Assembly (NCBI GenBank): GCA_024500155.1
Contig: CM044877.1
Span: forward strand, 22,834,001 to 22,898,000
Reading direction: 5' to 3'
DNA from: Chenopodium formosanum
Taxonomy: Eukaryota > Streptophyta > Magnoliopsida > Caryophyllales > Amaranthaceae
Length of the DNA stretch: 64,000 bases
Shown here: positions 11,028 to 22,821 of the stretch, in pieces
How the letters are laid out: the number at the start of each line of letters is the position of its first letter
Numbering within the stretch: position 1 is the first letter of the stretch
Translations under genes and position numbers: made by a program
The notes under the pieces: generated by a model
What the model saw: only the letters and a program-made list of their open reading frames with translations
Database searches by the model: none
Told to the model about the DNA's origin: nothing

Positions 11028-12722
11028 AGTAGACACCTACTTTTGGCCCCATATCCCGATAGGAAGTGAGATGATGTTACAAAAACCCGTTCTTCATGCT
11101 AGATTAATGTTAAAGTGTTTATAGACTACGAAATGGATTATGAAGTAAGTTAAAACCTATATTTGAGACAAAGTTACCTTAGAGCCTTGTCCGATTACTA
11201 ATTAGGCCTAAACGTGCTCATACACGTTTAAACGTGATTAATAACGGACCTAAATGCGTTAAATGCAATGATTAGATCCAATGGATCCTACATTGTTTAA
11301 AACCGAGTCAATCTGATAACTCAGCTATTAAATTTCCATGCAAGTTCTATTTAGATGGATATCCCTTTCAAATATCTTTCCAACGGTATATTATAAGCCC
11401 AATTCTAAGTTAAATGAAGAAGTTATGATCAAAATACTAAACCGGGCCCTAAAACCAACATCCTTGCACTCCAACGACCATATCTTTTGAACCATAACAT
11501 ATTTTAACCTAATTTTAACGGCATTTGAAAGTATACATTCATATATTTCCAATGATATCTCACATGCCTTAATCTGACTTTACAATCCAAAGTTATGGAA
11601 GTTTTAAAAACGTGTTTTCGTATAAGGAAAACCGCATCGAGGCAACTCAGTGAGTTGTGCTTGCATAGCGCGCGCAATTCATTGAGGTGCGTGCAGCACC
11701 CAGCACGACTCCAAGAGTTGCGCGCGCCACCTAACACCGCAGATCTAAAACCCTAAACTTAGATTCCTAAATAGGGGTCTTTGTTCAACCCTAAAGAAGA
11801 CGGGAAAAAAAAACAGAATTCTAAACCCTAGCATTCTTAAAACCCTTATATTTCAATTTCTCTTACTATTATACTACTTTTCTCATGTTCTTCCCAATTA
11901 CTCTTCAACCCTAATCCATCCATTGATGACCTTGGAGGTGTGAATAAGAAAGAAAGTCCATAAACGCATTAGACGGAGATTTAGCATAAAAGTAGAACGG
12001 TTAGATTTCATAACATGCACTTAGATAAATCACTTTTCTTTGATTGTTTAATAACTTTAATTAATTAATTAGTGTTTTTTGACCACTTTAAACAAACTTT
12101 TAATTAATTGAATTCACATAACATTCTTGCGTTAATCAAGACTAGAATTTGAATTATTAATTGTTGTTTAATCGCCTAAGCTAAGGCGAATCTCGTTTAT
12201 TTTTATTCTTTTCACAAATTTTAATTAAATAAAGAATAACAACGTTTGCAATGTAATTCCTACGTGATTAATATGTGTAAATAAAATTAGCTAACTTAGT
12301 TTTAGGTATCGCGTTGCATATATTAGTTTTAGCTAGTAGAGGTTGCACTAGGGCTAGAATAACGATTCCCCCTACAGGGAACATCATTTTAATACCCTAG
12401 CTCCCGAACTCATTTCTGGTATAAGTAGATCAATTTATGCATGGGGTATACTTATGATTCATGCTAAACATCCCTTGAACTCTACTTGAGAGAAACGCAT
12501 GAATGAGGTTTATGAGTTTTCCTAAAACTCTTTGACGACTCCTACCTTGTTTCTTATAAAAAATCAAATGATATGATCATCTCTAATTCAAGGTCCCCCA
12601 ACATAGTCAGAAATTCAAATCCTAATACACCCTCAAAAATGTAAAAGTCATAGGCTTTTAAAGGGACATAGGCATAAAGGAGAAGGATCACCTACGATGG
12701 ACACACCCTCCGTACTCATCCC
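11028..12722 (+). mobile_element. LTR-like insertion splitting copia 1 pol
   Basis: Flanked by CATCC on both sides (11023-11027 and 12723-12727); removing it rejoins the copia reading frame region. It starts AGTAGACACC, one change from the TGTAGACACC start of the LTRs around it. It carries a CG-rich block (11640-11730, GCGCGCGC words) before a weak TATA-like CCTAAATAGG, and ends in a 340-bp segment that is the reverse complement of the repeat at 1530-2706. A diverged opposite-strand copy of its central part lies at 55865-58162. The right end does not finish in CA, so that boundary is less certain. Confidence 0.65.
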
Positions 12723-12727
12723 CATCC

Positions 12728-13980
12728 ATAACAAGGATGTCTTGATTTTCAGTTAAGACAACACCGAATTATCTTTTTAGTTGAGATCTTTGCCTTTGCG
12801 ACATATGCAGGGTAGTAGATTAAGAATTTTCATTGTCGGTTTGACTATGATTGTTATCAACAACAGCTTCTAAAGAACTTTGATTGTTAGTTTTTTCAGG
12901 TTGACTTTGTTGCTCATCTTCTTGAACTTCATCAAGTTTGATTTTCCTCCCACTTTTCATTTTGAAAAGACGCTCCTTTTCTAAAAAGACACCATTTTCG
13001 AGCAACAAATATTTTGTTCCTAGATTGGTTGTAGAAGTAATACCCCTTTGTTTCTTTTAGATATCCCATAAAGAAAAATTGTCAGATTTTGGTGCAAGCT
13101 TGTCGGACATAAGTATTTTGACATATGCTTTGCAACCCCAAATCTTAAGAAAAGACAACCGTGGAGGTTTCTTCGCCTATAATTCATATGGAGTCTTTTT
13201 GACATCTTTTGACGGAGCGTGGTTTAGTGTAATTGTTGCGGTTAGAAGTGCGTGTCTCTAGAAAGAGATAGCAAGATCGCTAAGACCCATCATTGATCGA
13301 ATTATGTCTAACAGAGTTCAATTTCTCCACTCAAACACTATGTTCCATTGTGGAGTTCCGGGAGGTGTCAATTATGAGAGAATACCATGTTCATTTAGAT
13401 GATTGTTGAATTTGTAGCTCAAATACTCGCCCCCTTAATCCGATCATAGTGCTTTGATTTTCTTGCAAAGATGATTTTCCAATTCACTCTAAAGTACTTT
13501 CAATTTCTCAAAAGATTCATATTTTTGCTACATAAGGTAGATGTACATAGCCATATCTACTAAAGTCGTCGGTGAATGTGACAAAATAGAAGTAACCATT
13601 TCTTGTGATTCTGCTCATTGGTCCACATACAACGTTGTGTATGAGGCCTAATAAGTCACTAGCCCTTTCTCCTAAATTGGAGAATGACAACTTTATCATC
13701 TTTCCTAGTAAGCATCCTTCGCAATTTTCAAACGAATCAAAGTCGAATGAATCAAAGATCCTTTCATGAAGAAGTTGCTTCATGCGTTTGATGTTAATGT
13801 ATCAAAGACAACAATGTCATAAGTAGGTTTGATTCGAATCCACGGTCTTAGCCCTTTTTGTGGTTTCCCTTCTTAGCTATGAGCATATCATGCTTCTCCT
13901 CATCTTTGAGCGTTTTCTCAGTTTGATTCAACATTCTATGAATCTCAGTGAGGGTTTCTCCATGATGCGCATATTATAGT
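12728..13980 (-). pseudogene. Copia 1 pol: integrase and linker (broken)
   Basis: Integrase half of the copia polyprotein, which would insert the DNA copy into the host genome. On the minus strand it shows a gag-pre-integrase segment ending CEGCLLGKM and an integrase core start (GPMSRITRNGYFYFVTFTDD and SRYGYV) at about 13520-13783. A C-terminal block (KETKGYYFYN, NGVFLEKERLF) follows, then an acidic linker rich in Q, E and N (12820-13008) leading towards RT. The usual first catalytic aspartate in the LIHTDVCGPM-type motif appears as LIHNVVCGPM, so D is replaced by V. There are several frame changes. Confidence 0.8.
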
Positions 13981-14497
13981 TCATCTTGAACTAATCATAA
14001 CCTTTGTGCTACGAATGGAGAATAATATTAATTTCCATATCGTTCGAGTAACTAGCATCAATCCTTTACATGCTCTCAAATAATCAAATAAGTACTTGTG
14101 GGCTGACTGACTCTCCTTTCTTGAGCTTGCTCTCAAGGATATGCCTGTGGGTCTCAAACCTCTCAATTCAAGCTTGCTCTAGGAACATCAACTGAAGTTC
14201 AGAAATCATCTCAAAATTCGTCTTCTTCTTCAAGAAGGTCTTTTGTAGATCCGGAGATATTGGGGCCAACATGATGCACTTGAAATCCCAATTGGCAGTG
14301 TGCCCTAGGTTTAGTGCAACCTGTGTAACCTCCGCATAAGAAGCATCAGGCATTTGACGTATTCCTTTTGATCTTGCGTGAGAGTTATATATACGCAAGT
14401 TTTTTTCCCAATCAAGGAGGTTTGGCCCACTCAATTTCTCCTTATCGAGAATTGAGAGTAAAGAAAATTGGTTGTTGTTGGTGTTAGTAGCAGACAT
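13981..14497 (-). pseudogene. Copia 1 gag (broken)
   Basis: N-terminal part of a copia gag (capsid) protein. The start at 14497 begins MSATNTNNNQFSLLSILDKE and continues with LDWEKNLRIYNSHAR, a typical UBN2-type gag opening. The first 109 codons are open to about 14168; the frame then shifts and continues degenerately to about 13981. I see no zinc knuckle with confidence. Copia 2 retains the same start near 62986 (weakened), which supports this start codon. Confidence 0.75.
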
Positions 14498-14931
14498 GTT
14501 TCTACAATTGAAAGAATTTATAATGAAAAACCATTCATAAAACTAATAAATTTAAAATTTTTCTGCATTTAGGCAAGAATAAAAAGATTCCAAGACTCCA
14601 AAATTCAAAAAGTGATTAAACATGCATAGGCTTATCTTAACACTTAATATTTTAATTTAAGCAATTAAATTTCTAATAGCTCTAACATATTCTTGGTTTA
14701 ATAAACGTCACATCTAATGCTTCCATGACGTTTATCTCCATTGCCACGACATTTAAGGACTCCTTACCTATATCGTTGGGTTTAACAAAAATTAACTTGT
14801 ATACCCAGTAAACCTTACGATCCTAAGAAAGTAGTAATGCGCTGATTTGGCAAAGCCCATCAATTTTCTCATTAGTTTAGTAAGTGTTATTTTGGAATGA
14901 CAAATTTTAACATAATTTTATAGGGACCTAG
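14498..14931 (-). other. Copia 1 leader, gag-proximal part
   Basis: Non-coding leader upstream of gag, homologous to 62990-63475 in copia 2. It ends in CCTAG, where CACTA element B inserted; the uninterrupted site reads CCTAGGGTTTCT at 63472-63483. Confidence 0.65.
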
Positions 14932-15119
14932 AACTAGTAGAAAAAATGAAAAAGGCACCCCTAAAATGCCACCGTTTCAGTCCAAACCGGTGGCAAAAAA
15001 GGCTTAAAAATGAGAAGATCAAACCGGGGTGCCTTAATGGCACCGGTTCAGCTCAAACCGGTGGTAAAAATATTTAGGCCACCGGTTTGAACTGGTGCCA
15101 TAGTGAACCGGTGCCATTT

Positions 15120-15515
15120 TTTTTTTAAAAAAAAAACTCGCCTTTTGCTTTCTCTATCTCCCTCCTTTCTTCTTTTCTTTCGTTCCTTTTCATTTAAGCT
15201 CACTGTTCCATTAAAAACCCTCAGACGCTCACTGTTCTTCTCCCCTTTTCCCTCCACCACAGCCTCCACCTTCAACGCTAGCTGCCACCTGCATTGCAGG
15301 AGTCGAAAACCCTTCACCAGTACTGCCTCCTTCTTTTTCTCTCCTGTCCTTCTCTTTCTTCTTTCTTTATCCTTCATTTTCGGAGCTTCAACCACATCCT
15401 CCACCACAGCTTCCACCAGAGGCGCTTCCACCACTCCACAGTCGACACCACAGCCGCCATTGCCGCTAGTTCGTCCTCAGTCTCTCCTCCCCTTAGCTTC
15501 CACCTCCAACTAGCT
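15120..15515 (+). other. CT-rich then CCACC-rich segment of CACTA B
   Basis: A pyrimidine-rich tract (TCTTTCTCTATCTCCCTCC-type) passes into CCACCACAGCCTCCACC-like sequence. Open frames here (136 and 74 codons on plus, 128 on minus) are biased Ser/Pro/Thr or Lys/Glu translations with no family resemblance. CACTA element A carries a similar arrangement in reverse (25380-25640), so I take it as a promoter/5' leader region of this transposon family, or the start of a lost gene. Confidence 0.45.
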
Positions 15516-15879
15516 TAATTAGGGTATTTTTTTTTTGTTAAAAGTTGAACAATTATTTTGAAATATATACTTATATTATTTTCAATTGCATTTTGAAAAA
15601 TTGTTAAGCAAATTGAAGTTAAGGTTTGAATATAATTTTACCCTAATTTTTCTTAATTTTTGGTTGTTTATTGGGAACTTTTATTTGAATAAACTATAGA
15701 TGAGATAGTAACCTTGTTCCTTAGTTGAAATTTTGTATGTTGTAATGGGTAATTTTAGGTTTATTTAATGAGTAATTTTTAATATATTTTAGAGATTAGT
15801 AAAAGTGTTAATTAATTAGTTGAATTTTGGTATGTTTTAATGTGTAATTTTAGGTTGTTTTAATGGGTAATTGTGAATA

Positions 15880-16245
15880 TATTAGAGAGTTAGTGACCTT
15901 GCTACTTAGTTGTGAATAAATTAGAGAATTGTGAATACATTAGATAATTGTGAATAATTTAGAGAATTGTGATTAAATTAGAGAATTGTGAATAAATTAG
16001 AGAATTAGTGATCTTGCTACTTAGTTGTGAATAAATTAGAGAATTGTGAATAAATTAGAGAATTAGTGACCTTTCTACTTAGTTTTGAATAAATTAGTGA
16101 ATTGTGAATACACTAGAGAATTGTGAATAATTTAGAGAATTGTGAATAAATTAGAGAAATAGTGATCTTGCTACTTAGTTGTGAACAAATTAGAGAATTG
16201 TGAATACATTAGAGAATTGTGAATGAATTAGAGAATTAGCGACGT
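15880..16245 (+). repeat. Minisatellite, about 19-20 bp unit
   Basis: Imperfect tandem array of AAATTAGAGAATTGTGAAT, with higher-order interruptions reading AGTGA(C/T)CTTGCTACTTAGTTG. Roughly fifteen units can be counted. Lies inside CACTA element B. Confidence 0.8.
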
Positions 16246-16449
16246 TGCTATTTTTTTTTCGTTTTTAATAGATTCATATGTGAAGCACGAGTTTAGCTTG
16301 AGGACTATATATCAAGCTCAAGTGGGTAGTTCATAAGTGTACATCCATTGTACTTGCTATATTGGTATGAATTATAAACTTTACTAAGTTATTCAAATTT
16401 GTGGTGATTATCCTTCATTTGATTAATTATTCAATGTTCATGCACGCAG

Positions 16450-17750
16450 AGCACTACTGGAGCACTTAACTGAAATTGATTCTCCTTTTAAAGTTGAGTG
16501 GTTATGCCCCGAGCAGTTATCCACTCTTAGAATCATAGGAAACCCCCGTGACATGTTGTATTATGTTGAACAGAGTATCAGGAAATCAGTGCGTGCAGGA
16601 GACAAGTTCATATTCGCCCCATGTTATAGAGAGTAAGTCTAACCATGTCAAATTTGTTTGTCTATTGTGAACTTATGTAGGGAGCATTGAAGCCTCATGG
16701 TGATTTGTAATTCCAATTACACAATCTATCACCTTGATTTAGCTCGATCGTCGGAGAAGTGACTCATGAAGTCTATATTGCAAAAGTAAATATACATAGC
16801 TACCTATTGATGATTATTGCTAACTAATTTAGTAGTCAGACGACTAATCAAATTTGAATGTACTTTATTTACTACAGTGTTATGAAGAAGCTACATTGTT
16901 GTGCTCCTCAGGGTCCAACATGGAAGTCACTGATGGTAATTTACACGATATTGTGATTATCTAATCTATGTTAGTAAATATTTGCTATTTTCCTTTGCAT
17001 GTTTCACTGATGTTATTTGTTCGTCATATGCTAGTGTGCACAACAAGAAAATGGACTTTGATTGTGCTTTGTATGCGATGAGATTCATGCTTGACATAGT
17101 GACTCATTGTACGGACAGTCAACAACTTGATGAAGTAAGTCCCAAACCTTAATAAAATGTTCTTTTGATTCAATTTTAAGCCTTAAACACATAAAACTAG
17201 CTAACATTGACATGTTATGAGAAAGAAATAGTTCATTTGATAAGAAAGGTAGAAAATGGGCTAAATAGAAGTCATATAAGCCATATTTGGGCCATTTTTT
17301 TTTGTTAATTTGCTATTTTGATGTGATTTCTAACCTTATACACCTAAAACTAGATAATATTGACATGTTATGAGAATGAAATAGTTCATTTATTAAGAAA
17401 GGTAGGAAATGGGCAAAGTAGAAGTCATGCATGTAGGCTATATTAGGGCAATTTTTGGTAAAATGGTCTTTTGATTCAATTTTAAGCCTTAGACACCTAA
17501 TAATAGCCAACATTGACATGGTACAATAAAGAAATAGTTCATTTGATAAGAAATGTAGAAAATGGGCAAAGTAGAAGTCATATAGGCCATTTTTGATAAA
17601 ATACATATTGTTTAGCCTATTTAATTAATTCTAACATAATTTTTCTGTATTTCAAGTTTTGCAAGGTACAAAAGGATGGTTCGTTGACAATCAAGGAACT
17701 TGATGAAGTTCGTGACATGTTGGCGTCTTTTATCACCTTTAACATGTAAA
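16450..17750 (+). pseudogene. Ulp1-like cysteine protease remnant in CACTA B
   Basis: Spliced-looking coding remnants of the Ulp1/C48-type protease often carried by plant CACTA elements. One exon near 16450-16632 reads EWLCPEQLSTLRIIGNPRDM then AGDKFIFAPCYRE, followed by a GTAAGT donor. A second near 17035-17135 contains the Cys-bearing DCALYAMRFMLDIV block, before another GTAAGT. A last exon near 17655-17748 reads TIKELDEVRDMLASFITFNM and a stop. The DC cysteine corresponds to the family's catalytic Cys; the His box is not clear. One frame break lies just before DCALYAM. Identification is by motif recall, so confidence is moderate. Confidence 0.6.
17210..17600 (+). repeat. Three-copy direct repeat in CACTA B intron
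   Basis: Three diverged copies of a segment of about 150-180 bp, marked by TTGACATG(T/G)TA, GAAATAGTTCATTT and GATAAGAAA(T/G)GTAGAAAATGGG, followed by AAGTAGAAGTCAT. They lie between the second and third Ulp1-like exons and account for the minus-strand open frame with repeated DFYFAHFL. Confidence 0.7.
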
Positions 17751-18083
17751 TGTCACTTTTATTTTGAATTTATGTTTTGTTAACTTTTTAACTATATTAT
17801 TATTCATTAATTACTTACTATCCTTTGTATATATATATATTACACCTTTTTTTTTTATTGTATTGCTATTGGGAATATTTATATCTATATATGAATTATT
17901 GTTTTTAATATTATTTGTATCTTATTACAATATTTTATAATATTATTATTATTATTATTGGTAATAATAATAATAATATTATTAATTATTTTTGTTAATA
18001 TTATTGCTGGAATTGTAGGACTGAAACAGGTTATTATTGCTGGAATTACAGGGTTATTTTTAAATATTATTTCAAGAAAACAG

Positions 18084-18085
<2 letters not shown>

Positions 18086-18139
<54 letters not shown>
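18086..18139. repeat. (TA)n microsatellite
   Basis: About 26 uninterrupted TA units, preceded by ATT-rich sequence (17940-18000), close to the right end of CACTA element B. Confidence 0.95.
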
Positions 18140-18141
<2 letters not shown>

Positions 18142-18407
18142 CAAAGTGAAATGGCACCGGTTAACCGGTGCCAAAAGTGGCTGCCACAAAAAAATAATTG
18201 CGCGGGCTTTATTATTGACCCCTGTTAACCGCTTACCAAAATAAATAAAGGCAGCGATTAACCAGTGCCAAAACAAGTTTATACTACCGGTTTTGAACCG
18301 GTGGCAAAGTGGGGAGGTATTGGCACCCCCCACATTGTGACCGGTTCGAACCGATGGCTTAAACCGGGTTTGAACCGCTGCCTTCCAAGTTTATTCTACT
18401 AGTGTAG

Positions 18408-20496
18408 GGTTTCTTTGTTGAATGATTTAAGTGAACTAAATTAATCACTCAATATTCAAAATCCTAAACATACATCTAACAACGCAATTATATATAAGCA
18501 AGGAATAAATATATGAAGCATGAATAAAAATGCATTTGGCAACTAGCATGACCCCTTGAAACTTGAATCTTCAAGGGCCTTTATTGCAACTTCTTGGCTT
18601 CATCTTCTTATATTAGAGACGTCGTGTTCGAGACATCTCCACTAATTTTGCAACTAATAATATGAGTAGGACTTATCTTAATATGAAGGTACAAAAATAC
18701 TCATTGACACATAGTCTATATTTAGATTTTTAAAAATACAAAAACGAAATGCAGTCTGTATTTACTATCCTAGTCGGGCCCAACTAATTGCCATTTTTTT
18801 TAAACCTGCATTAGAATATCTACTCCATATATCCATTCACTTATAAAGTGAATGGCCAAGCATTTTACAAAATAAACCAAACAACAATACAAAATACACG
18901 CAAACTAGTAACTAGCTTAGGTGGTTAATATGATTAATACGACTAATTAAAACAAGTCAAAGTTGTTATCCGATTGTGTGAAATTAATGCTATAATAATA
19001 TCTCAAACGATTAATGAAGTTCCCACTAAATTCCACATCTAACTTAATTAAAATAAATCTAATTAAAACTAATTAAGCCACTCAACCCAAAATTTTACCA
19101 AAATATTTTGCAAGTGCTAGGAAAAATCGAGGCCTAGCCTCATTTTAATTAAAACAAAACCGCAAAATAATAGCCCTTCAATGGCCGAGTACCTAGCATC
19201 CAAGCCATGAGGATAGGCTTATTAGGCACCCAAGCCTTGCTTCCATGCGTGGGTGCTGCCCACATAGCTACAACAGCGTGCTAGCACATGCTATGCACTA
19301 GCAGTGCCATGTCGAGTGCATGGCTGTTGCACCCTTTGCACCACACGCACGCTCCCTCGTGCACACTCGCGCACACTCGCACATGCTTTGGCTCGGCAAC
19401 AACATGTGGGCTGCGGCAAGAAGCCCTTTTGGCCGAGCCCAGGCACTTGAAGCTTCGGCTTCGATTTTGTGCTTGTTGTGCTTCCAGATTTGATTCCGAT
19501 TTTTTTTTTTGTGTGTGACATAAAAATTGATTCTAAATTGATTTTATAACTAATATATAGGAATATTGAAAAGAAAAGAAGTCCAACTTAATTAAAATCA
19601 ATTTTAGTGAAAATACCGAAATTAATTCCAGAACCATTCTGTAAATTAATTTTGGCTCAACTTAATACAACAAAAATTGAGAGATATTCACATAATTAAT
19701 TTAACCAATCATGAACTGACAATGAGATTTGACAAAAAACGTTGGAAAAAAATAAATAAGCATCCAATGAAAAATTTATCCAACACTTATTCATGCACAT
19801 TTGAATATTGTAATCTTCCCATATGATAAACAATAATATTTCAAGCACAAGTATGAATTAAGACTTTAATGAACTTAAAAATGATTAAAACAAAAAATTA
19901 GTTCATTATGGATTTTTGTAAATTAAGATCCAACCAAATAAACAATTAAAGAATGAATCTTTAACATTTTAGGGGCTTCAAAAATACACATTCACCATAA
20001 ACATTCACACTCCAATCAATTAATTTTCAAAAAATGTGAAATTTTAAGTTTACGAGAGAAATTAAGAGCTCACCAAATTAAGCACCAATGGCTTCATAAA
20101 CATGCTTAATAAGGGTTAAAGATGCAAAATATTATTGGTATGATCAAATACATTATCAAAAAATTGCATGCCATAATTAATCAAGGTTTAAATATTTAAA
20201 AAAATTCGTTAAAAACAAAAACCCCTTCGAAAACTCACTTTCTAGGTGAATTTTGGCTTCTAGAAGGTCATTTTAAAAACTTTGTGGATAAAGAATGATT
20301 TAGAATGTCGATGCCACCCAAAATTCACTAATTTTGAGTCATAATCGGAGTTTATAGGCCAAAACTATCATAAATACGATTTTAATCAAATTAAAAACGA
20401 GCTCCTAATCTAATTACATTAAGATACTAAGCTAGAAATTTAAATCCATTTAAATCACATTAATATATTTTTAGTTGTAAAAATTAAATGCAACAG
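18408..20496 (-). other. Copia 1 leader, LTR-proximal part
   Basis: Non-coding leader between CACTA element B and the primer site. Its first part matches copia 2 (63476-63940). It includes a CG-richer patch at 19190-19480 with CACTCGCGCACACTCGCACA, over which long open frames occur on both strands. I recognise no domain in them and treat them as non-coding. Confidence 0.6.
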
Positions 20497-20508
20497 GCTC
20501 TTATACCG
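20497..20508 (-). other. Copia 1 primer-binding site
   Basis: The minus strand reads CGGTATAAGAGC one base inside the LTR. It matches the TGGTATCAGAGC primer site of plant copia elements (3' end of initiator tRNA-Met) at ten of twelve positions. Confidence 0.75.
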
Positions 20509-20509
20509 C

Positions 20510-21884
20510 TGTTGGGTTTTACATTATCCGACACCGCGCAAAAATAGAACGCGGTAACCGAGTCGCATGCATAATAATTACAACATAAACAAAATCATGC
20601 TAATAAACAAGTAACACAAACACAAAGAGAAGAGATATAAACCATTCTCACCCTAAAAGTGTGCTTCGCTCAAGAAATGACCTCAAACTTGAAAGCTTTA
20701 AGTTCCACAAGTACAAAAACCTCCGACGGCTCACACACTTGCTACCTAACCATAACTGGCCTTTACCTTAGACAGAGCTAGACAAAAATAACTTGGAGTT
20801 TACGAATAATGGTTTTCTCGATTTTGGAGATCCTTTAGAGTTCACCAACTCAAGTTAAATTCCTAATACATAATGATGGGTATTAATAGAGAAATGTTCC
20901 CAAAAATTCCCATCATTTTTCAATGTGGGATAATTGGTGAAAAGGCAAAATTAAGAGTTATTTTGATTCTATATTAAATTTAAAGCCAAAACCATCACCA
21001 AACAATAAGTGGAACAAGGAGAGCAGGGGGTTTGGTTCGGACCACATGGGAGGACCACACCTCCCTTGCTCCCCAAGCTAAACCGCCATTCATAAGTTGG
21101 CTTGGCTTGCCTTGGGCGCTAAGTTCGCCTCGCATGCAGCCTGGTCCCTTGGCTGGGCCTACTAACTGGCTCACGCGCTAGAAGCCTCACACCTGCTCGC
21201 AATAGCAGACCGCGCATATGCAAGCTTCTTGTTACTGGACGCTGCTGTTGTGCCGCGCACTAAGCTTAGTGTTAGCAGCAGTAGGAGCTCACTGGTGTGC
21301 GAGTGCCTTGGCATGCTAGCATGGGCAATCTAGCGCTAGCAGCAGCAAGAGAAGCCCTGCACGCTAGCTTGCAGCTTGCCTTGCTAGCTCTTCTAGCACA
21401 TAAGCTCCGCTAGTGTGCCCCAGCCAGCACCCGCATAGGGCTACTTGGCTTGCACCCTAGCTAGTGCTTATGGCTAGTAGCCATGTATAGCCTAGCCCTT
21501 ACTTGGCTAGGCCAACGCGAGACTACAACTATAATTTGACTTATTAACTAGATATTTTTTTTCTCGTCGATTCTTAAATTTAACTTGACTTTCGACGCTC
21601 AGCTTTGACGTTCTAATCTCGGAATCCGACGTCTAAGTTCGTAAATTACTATTGACTTATTTAATCCTTTGGATTGATTCGTCGCTTCAGTTCGATTACA
21701 CGATTGGAAATGACCCAAAGAGCAACCCGTAATATTAATTATGCATTAATATTGCTGATCGAAGGCGGCCTCCAGCTAGGCATTGATTTCGATCACTTGA
21801 CCTCACCGAATAATTAATTTTCCTAATTAATTCTAAACCCTCTATCACAATAATACACTTGTTCAAAGGACGCCATTCCTTTCA
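20510..21884 (-). repeat. Copia 1 5' LTR
   Basis: An uninterrupted 1,375-bp LTR, TGTTGGGTTT to CCATTCCTTTCA, followed by AGGCT (target duplication). It is the reference for the interrupted 3' LTR and shows the empty sites of the CACTA and solo-LTR insertions. The CG-richer stretch 21090-21530 is packed with CTAGC/GCTAGC words. Confidence 0.88.
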
Positions 21885-22551
21885 AGGCTAGAGTCTATCT
21901 CCGATCATTGGGATTAATATAATTTATCTCACAACTTTTCTTTGACTAAACCCAACAGGTCACACCCAATTGTGCAACCAAACTAAGGCGACGGATGATG
22001 CTAAAGACTGTAATAATATGTCGATAAATATATTTTGTACTAAGAAGTCAGATTACAAGATTATAGAGTCAAAACCAGGTGTCGAATATCGAGACAATTA
22101 TGGGAATCGACGAGACGAGTAAATAAGTTAAACAACACATTATAGGTCAACATACCAAGCCGTAGCCTCGCAATGGCCTACCAAGCAGCTAGCCATGCGA
22201 AGGCTAGCAAAGCTAATAGCCTTACGCGGGGGCTAGGAACGCTGGCTAAGCTTGCATGCACACTAGCAACGCTATCAAGACCAGCCTCTACAAAGCTTGT
22301 TACGTCATGCTAGCTACTACTAGCACCAGCCAACAGGGTTGTTGTGCTTAGCAGCCCACTTGTGTGCAAGGGCTTACTAGCGGCAACAGTGCTTGGGCTT
22401 GTTAGCTGGCACCCTTGCTATCCAAGGCAAAGATGACCAGCATGCCTAGCCCCCCCAAAAGGCTATAAGCTTCTCGTCAGGTGCGGGTAAGGCTTGGGGA
22501 GAAAGGGAGGCTTTTGGTTCTCACCTAACTCTTCTTGTTTGTTGACATATG
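21885..22551 (+). repeat. Old inverted copia-type LTR fragment
   Basis: The reverse complement resembles part of the copia 1 LTR: AAGGCGACGGAT against its TCGTCGCTTTGG region, CATTATAGGTCAACATACC, and a GCTAGC-rich stretch at 22150-22450 ending GGCTTGGGGAGAAAGGGAGG. It therefore lies head-to-head with the 5' LTR of copia 1. Its far end was invaded by the gypsy solo LTR at 22552, and it may continue in 44207-44546. Confidence 0.6.
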
Positions 22552-22821
22552 TGTAGAGAATATTTCAGGCATCCTACACTTGAGCCCCACTGTGATAATA
22601 CACTTAAGTATGGTGGCGTCCTAAGGGAAGGAAACTAGAGCACAAGAGTCGCCAACAAGTTTTTTGGAACAGGTAAATCATTCACATGGTGAAGGTTACA
22701 CGCCTTCACGATCCGAGATATTGCTAACTCCACAGTGGTCCTGAACCATGACTTGATATTCAGGGATGAAGGTAAAAATCCAACGTAAAAGAGATTGAAC
22801 TTGCCTTAATAATATTCCTCT
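22552..22821 (-). mobile_element. Old gypsy solo LTR, left part
   Basis: Starts TGTAGAGAATATTTCAGGC, the complement of the gypsy LTR end. It runs through TTGAGCCCCACTGTGATAA to position 22821, where gypsy 1 inserted (CCTCT at 22817-22821). The sequence resumes at 42479. Flanks ATATG (22547-22551) and AAATG (44207-44211) suggest an aged 5-bp duplication around the whole solo LTR. Confidence 0.8.

Larger units (their letters stand above)
14932..18404 (+). mobile_element. CACTA element B
   Basis: The left end is AACTAGTAGAAAA (first base changed from C) and the right end TTCTACTAGTG, whose complement is CACTAGTAGAA. The target duplication is TAG (14929-14931 and 18405-18407), and the empty site is seen in copia 2. 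Both ends carry subterminal copies of GGCACCGGTT...AACCGGTGCC, a palindrome-rich array likely to bind transposase. The interior has a pyrimidine-rich segment, a minisatellite, degenerate Ulp1-like protease exons and microsatellites. No transposase domain remains, so this 3.5-kb copy is non-autonomous. Confidence 0.88.
3805..21884 (-). mobile_element. Copia 1: nested Ty1/copia retrotransposon
   Basis: A full-length minus-strand element. The LTRs are 3805-8580 (3' LTR, interrupted twice) and 20510-21884 (5' LTR). On the plus strand they start TGTTGGGTTT and end CCATTCCTTTCA. Without its two insertions the left LTR is about 1,384 bp against 1,375 bp for the right one. Flanking pentamers TGGCT and AGGCT match at four of five positions. 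A primer site resembling the initiator-tRNA-Met class (TGGTATCAGAGC) sits beside the 5' LTR. The minus-strand order gag, integrase, RT, RNase H is that of copia. Stops and frameshifts show that it is dead, and four other elements have inserted into it. The lineage is probably Tork/Angela-like, but I cannot fix it. Confidence 0.88.

Noticed and set aside
15048..15513. 128- and 136-codon frames in CACTA B
   Set aside because: Low-complexity CT-rich DNA gives Ser/Pro/Phe or Lys/Glu/Arg-rich translations; no start context or homologue recognised.
15880..16245. Regularly spaced repeats resembling a CRISPR array
   Set aside because: The units are directly contiguous and degenerate, with no unique spacers, in a plant genome inside a CACTA element.
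19288..19521. Overlapping open frames on both strands (76 codons each) in a CG-rich patch
   Set aside because: Lies in the non-coding leader of copia 1. Neither translation resembles a family, and open frames on both strands at the same place suggest composition rather than a gene.
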